This document shows, in pieces, positions 33,699-36,750 of a stretch of DNA of 36,750 bases. Position numbers and translations under genes: made by a program. The stretch is from contig CAXIUT010000207.1 of the NCBI GenBank assembly GCA_964035545.1, positions 1 through 36,750 on the forward strand. The letters run 5' to 3'. Below the pieces are notes generated by a model that was given only the letters and a program-made list of their open reading frames with translations, searched no databases and was not told the origin of the DNA. Source of the stretch: Bugula neritina. Lineage: Eukaryota; Bryozoa; Gymnolaemata; Cheilostomatida; Bugulidae. Within the stretch, counting starts at the first letter, position 1; each line of letters opens with the position of its first letter.

Positions 33699-36061
33699 TC
33701 AGATGAAGTATGGCTTGTTTGCAAGGGATTCAGCGACTGGAACTCCACCTAGCACTTCAGCGTTGAATCTTGCACACTTTTTGGCATACTGTAGGATCGA
33801 AGGAATCTTGATAGAACCACTCCAGTTCACATAGTTGAAGCACTGACTGAAAATGAGCTCTTGTAGGTGTCCTTCTTCCAACTTGCTATCATTGTAGATC
33901 ACTTTGTAGTGGTTTGGTACCACTGATCCTTTGTTTGACTGTTGACTTACAATAAAGAAGTCGTAGTTTTTGCTGACCACACAACTATTGACAAGAGTTC
34001 CAGGTGGGACATTCTTGATGTTGCCTTCTTGACCAGAAAAGAATCTCTAGCTGTTTCTGAGGTTAACCATCACAACACATAGTTTCATGTTGACGTGGTA
34101 TGAGCTGTTGACTTTTCCAACTAAACTTTGCAAAAAAGTTATTGGAATTGATTGATTTGATCTCCAGGCGTAGCATTCATGAAAATAATCAACTCTGAAG
34201 GTGCATTTTTGTTTCTACCCACATATCCAGAGATGCATTTTTCACAAATATTCAACAAATCATTGAACTTGCTTTAGTTTCCTTGTGTCCTTTTAGTTGC
34301 AGAAACAAGTAAGGAGAAAGTGGAGTTGATAGTACCACAACCAGCCATCATGGAGACATTACCTTTTGAAGAAGTATCGATGCCAATCAACATAGTCCCT
34401 CCTAGCATATTCATCATATCTTCTTGATAAGAAGGGACCCAAAGTATGTTTCCACGCTTAGCTATCATCTGCAGAAGTATTTTTGTGTGAATACTCTGTC
34501 CTCCGTTCTTTTTTCTCAAAGTGTTATCTGTTACAAACTGAGTCAATACAGGCATCTCCTGTTTAGCATCCAAGGTAACCAACTTTAATTTGGGATAGTT
34601 GTTTTTCATGTTGGCAGGAATAGCTACGATTAGCATATTAGCTTCAGTATATTGTTTAAGAGCACGCTAGATACCACTAGTGAAGTCCCGATCAGAGAAA
34701 TTCTTCTGAAGTAAAAATTTGTTGAGAATTAGTTATGCCTTTAAATTGCGAGCAGTTTTTTCAATAGTGTCGACATCTGACTAATCTAGCTTGACTTTCC
34801 ATAGACAATTACACAGTTGATTGCATGTCGAGCTGAGAAAACTGGTTGGTTGAAGAGGGAAAAGAAAGCCTATTTACCCTTCTAAATAAAATTGTTTTTG
34901 CCCAATTCAAGTGAAGGGTTACTGATTTGTTTGGTCTGATATTTATTCATTTTAGCTTTCAAGTTGATTCCTATATCAGCTAAACTTTTCACTTAGTTGG
35001 CCTTATCAATTTCCTTCATAAATCCATCGATTTCTCTATATTTATCTTGAGGAGATAAAATAGTAGCCTGACTAATACTTTTTCTCCTATTCTCGTCGAA
35101 GTCATCAGGAATTCCAGTCATCAGGCATAGTTCAGGTACAAGCAGGCATTTGTCTTCAGTATCGTTTTGTTCTCTTCGTTTGATTTTGTTTTCAGCTCTT
35201 AAAAGTGGTTGGCCTTCATTTTTGATGGAAATTTGGTATTTCTTGAGGTAGTAGTCTTTCATGGATCCATGCTATTTCATATTCACATCATTCACACTCT
35301 GAAACTCAACATCCAACACCCGATAGAATCTGCACTTTCCATAGTTAGTCATTATTATCGTATTGATTAGAGCATTTTTGACTTAATTGCGTCTGTCCTA
35401 CTTTTCCTTGCTTTTATGTATAGCATATAAGTTGTTAATTTCGTCCAAAACAGTAGTACTTCTGACTATCTTTCTTGCAGAGTCCACTCTGAGAAACATA
35501 CTTTTTTCACACTCAGTAAAACTAGAAGAAAACCCCTTGAACATCTTTAGCTTGTCTATAGTTGACTGCTTATCAGCATGGAAGTATTTCCCAGTTTGAC
35601 CAATTTCCATATAACCAAGACGACTCATAATTCCACGAAGACTAGTATTCAAGAATTGTAAGAAAACAGTAGGCTTAGAACCAACATCAAATACCTTTCT
35701 CTGAGAAATAGTCAAAGTATAGCCAGAATTACACGCCTAGAATTGCTTCTACTTGCCTTCCTCACGGGAGAATATATTGAAACCTCGAAAGACAGGCTTG
35801 GCTAAATAGAGACAAAGGTACTTATTCTCTTCTCGACCTAGGGTCGAATCCTTCAAACAACTGAGATCGAAGCTTTAAGTTGTCTTTCTGGATGGCCGGA
35901 GTCACTTTCACACTGAACACTACGATCTTGTTTATTCCGTTGAGGGTGGCTTCGAAGTGGTTTGTTGTGATCTAGACTGACCTGAACTTGGAAGCATAAG
36001 GGCCTTTGGGGCGTGGGGGCAACGCCAGCAACTTACTAAATTTCGAGTCCTCACTTTACAT
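33699..36061 (-). CDS. Piwi-clade Argonaute protein
   Basis: About 770 aa. Start MQSEDSKFSKLLALPPRPKG. Pre-PAZ block FKGFSSSFTECEKSMFLRVD and STTVLDEI; DYYLKKYQISIKNEGQPLLR and LLVPELCLMTGIPDDF (PAZ end/linker 2); PIWI domain with TILWVPS-like ILWVPSYQED, MLIGIDTSSKGN (first catalytic Asp), ELIIFMNATPGDQ where YRDG is usual, and VPNHYKVIYND (catalytic His); ends LANKPYFI. Introns 34790-34812 (23 nt; 17 nt also possible) and 34105-34121 (17 nt). One further frame change near 35850-35905 fits a 22-nt intron (35884-35905) or a 1-nt shift. Ciliate Piwi proteins carry scan or silencing RNAs that guide genome rearrangement. Asp to Asn at the RDG site suggests loss of slicing. Confidence 0.88.
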
Positions 36062-36663
36062 ATTGAGTCAAATGACATCCCAAGAAAGATGGGAGCATTT
36101 ATAGTGCAGTCAAAGTGTTTGCTAACATCGGAATTTTGCTATATTTTAGCTATCTTTGCTATTTTTTATAAAATGAACACAAAAACAAGAGTTTCATCTA
36201 GGTTGGAACAACAAGCCAGATCCCTTAGATTTCCTCCAAATCAAGAGCTATCCTTGGGTAGAAACTACGGCTTGAGCAAAAGTTTGTCTGAGTCACAACT
36301 CAAGAGATAGGAGATCTCATGGATAGCTGGATGACTAACTTCAAGTCAAGAGACTCTACTGACTCAAAAAGCCCCAATCTCTACTTCTCATACTTTTCTC
36401 GGTCAGAATCAGAGTTTGAGAAGGAAATGTTAACTTTTTTTGGCATTGTCTCCGAAATGATGCACCAACAATTGCATTGGTTCTTCTTCATTTTTCAAAC
36501 TGAGAAATATGGACTCGAAAATCAATCTTCAGGTCAAGCAAAAGGTTCCCTCAACCAGTTAAAAGTCTTCTGATCTCTCACCTTTTCTTGTTAACTCTTT
36601 ATTATCATTGATCTTTAACTATTATTATGAATATTGTAAAACTGATAACTATGATAACAATTT
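36059..36663. repeat. Subtelomeric duplication, copy 2
   Basis: 605 bases matching 31211-31817. Here the telomere repeats begin directly after CAATTT, 81 bases earlier relative to the shared sequence than in copy 1. The upstream protein-coding parts of the two blocks are clearly diverged, while this part is almost identical. Confidence 0.95.
36173..36573 (+). pseudogene. Small subtelomeric gene, copy 2, frameshifted
   Basis: Same start as copy 1 (MNTKTRVSSRLEQQARSLRF). A missing T in GAGATCTCATGG shifts the frame, which then stops at TGA 36332. The rest of the gene is open in another frame from ATG 36319 (MDSWMTNFKSRDSTDS) to TGA 36571, ending KGSLNQLKVF. The break lies at a different place from that in copy 1, so neither copy is intact as assembled. 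The last TGA is 90 bases from the telomere. Confidence 0.6.
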
Positions 36664-36750
36664 GGGGTTGGGGTTGGGGTTGGGGTTGGGGTTGGGGTTG
36701 GGGTTGGGGTTGGGGTTGGGGTTGGGGTTGGGGTTGGGGTTGGGGTTGGG
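36664..36750. repeat. Right telomere, G4T2 repeats
   Basis: 14 perfect GGGGTT units plus GGG (87 bases) to the end of the window. The terminal phase TTGGG is the same as on the left end when read outward. Confidence 0.97.

Overview
The window reads as somatic (macronuclear) DNA of a ciliate, most likely a peritrich. It starts with C4A2 telomere repeats and ends with G4T2 repeats. Genes are very densely packed, with gaps often below 100 bases. Long frames appear only if TGA is the sole stop, and in-frame TAA/TAG codons fall on positions that are invariant glutamates in well-known families: SNEDIS of ARL3, KPEN of an Aurora kinase, KYEEI of a cyclin, the Nudix box, and NALNEVR of a NEK kinase. 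Conserved glutamines in the same proteins use CAA/CAG. This is the peritrich-type code (TAA/TAG = Glu). Translations below use it. Genes are split by tiny GT-AG introns; most that can be placed are exactly 20 bases, with a range of about 16-35.

Layout: block A (1-14111) has a telomere at each end. It carries, on the minus strand, a small unknown gene, a Nudix hydrolase and a very large PI-PLC/cysteine-rich membrane protein; then, on the plus strand, two small unknown ORFs, a centrin/spasmin-like EF-hand protein and a NEK kinase; then a minus-strand pseudokinase-like protein and plus-strand CFAP58. Block B (14112-30257) has a G4T2 tract only at its right end. It carries a membrane protein with an in-frame TGA, a large helical-repeat protein, an unknown gene joined to or abutting a LITAF-like gene, an Aurora-like kinase, a coiled-coil protein, tRNA-Ile, a DPY30-motif protein, IFT27, LYRM2, a penicillin-acylase-like protein, ARL3, an F-x-P-x-I-N repeat protein and a cyclin. 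Block C (30258-31979) holds a Piwi-like gene fragment whose frame runs open into the telomere tract, plus a small gene. Block D (31980-36750) holds an AT-rich, mostly non-coding stretch, a Piwi protein gene, and a second copy of the small subtelomeric gene.

The most unusual feature is architectural: three complete telomere-like tracts lie inside the contig, all in right-end orientation and all ending in the same phase (TTGGG) and length class (6n+3) as the real termini. They therefore look like former or alternative chromosome ends joined to non-telomeric DNA, or like an assembly join of separate macronuclear chromosomes.

Functionally many genes concern cilia and cell division: CFAP58 and centrin (axoneme/basal body), IFT27 and ARL3 (ciliary transport), a DPY30-motif protein, and NEK, Aurora and cyclin (cell cycle). 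All calls come from reading the sequence; no database search was run.
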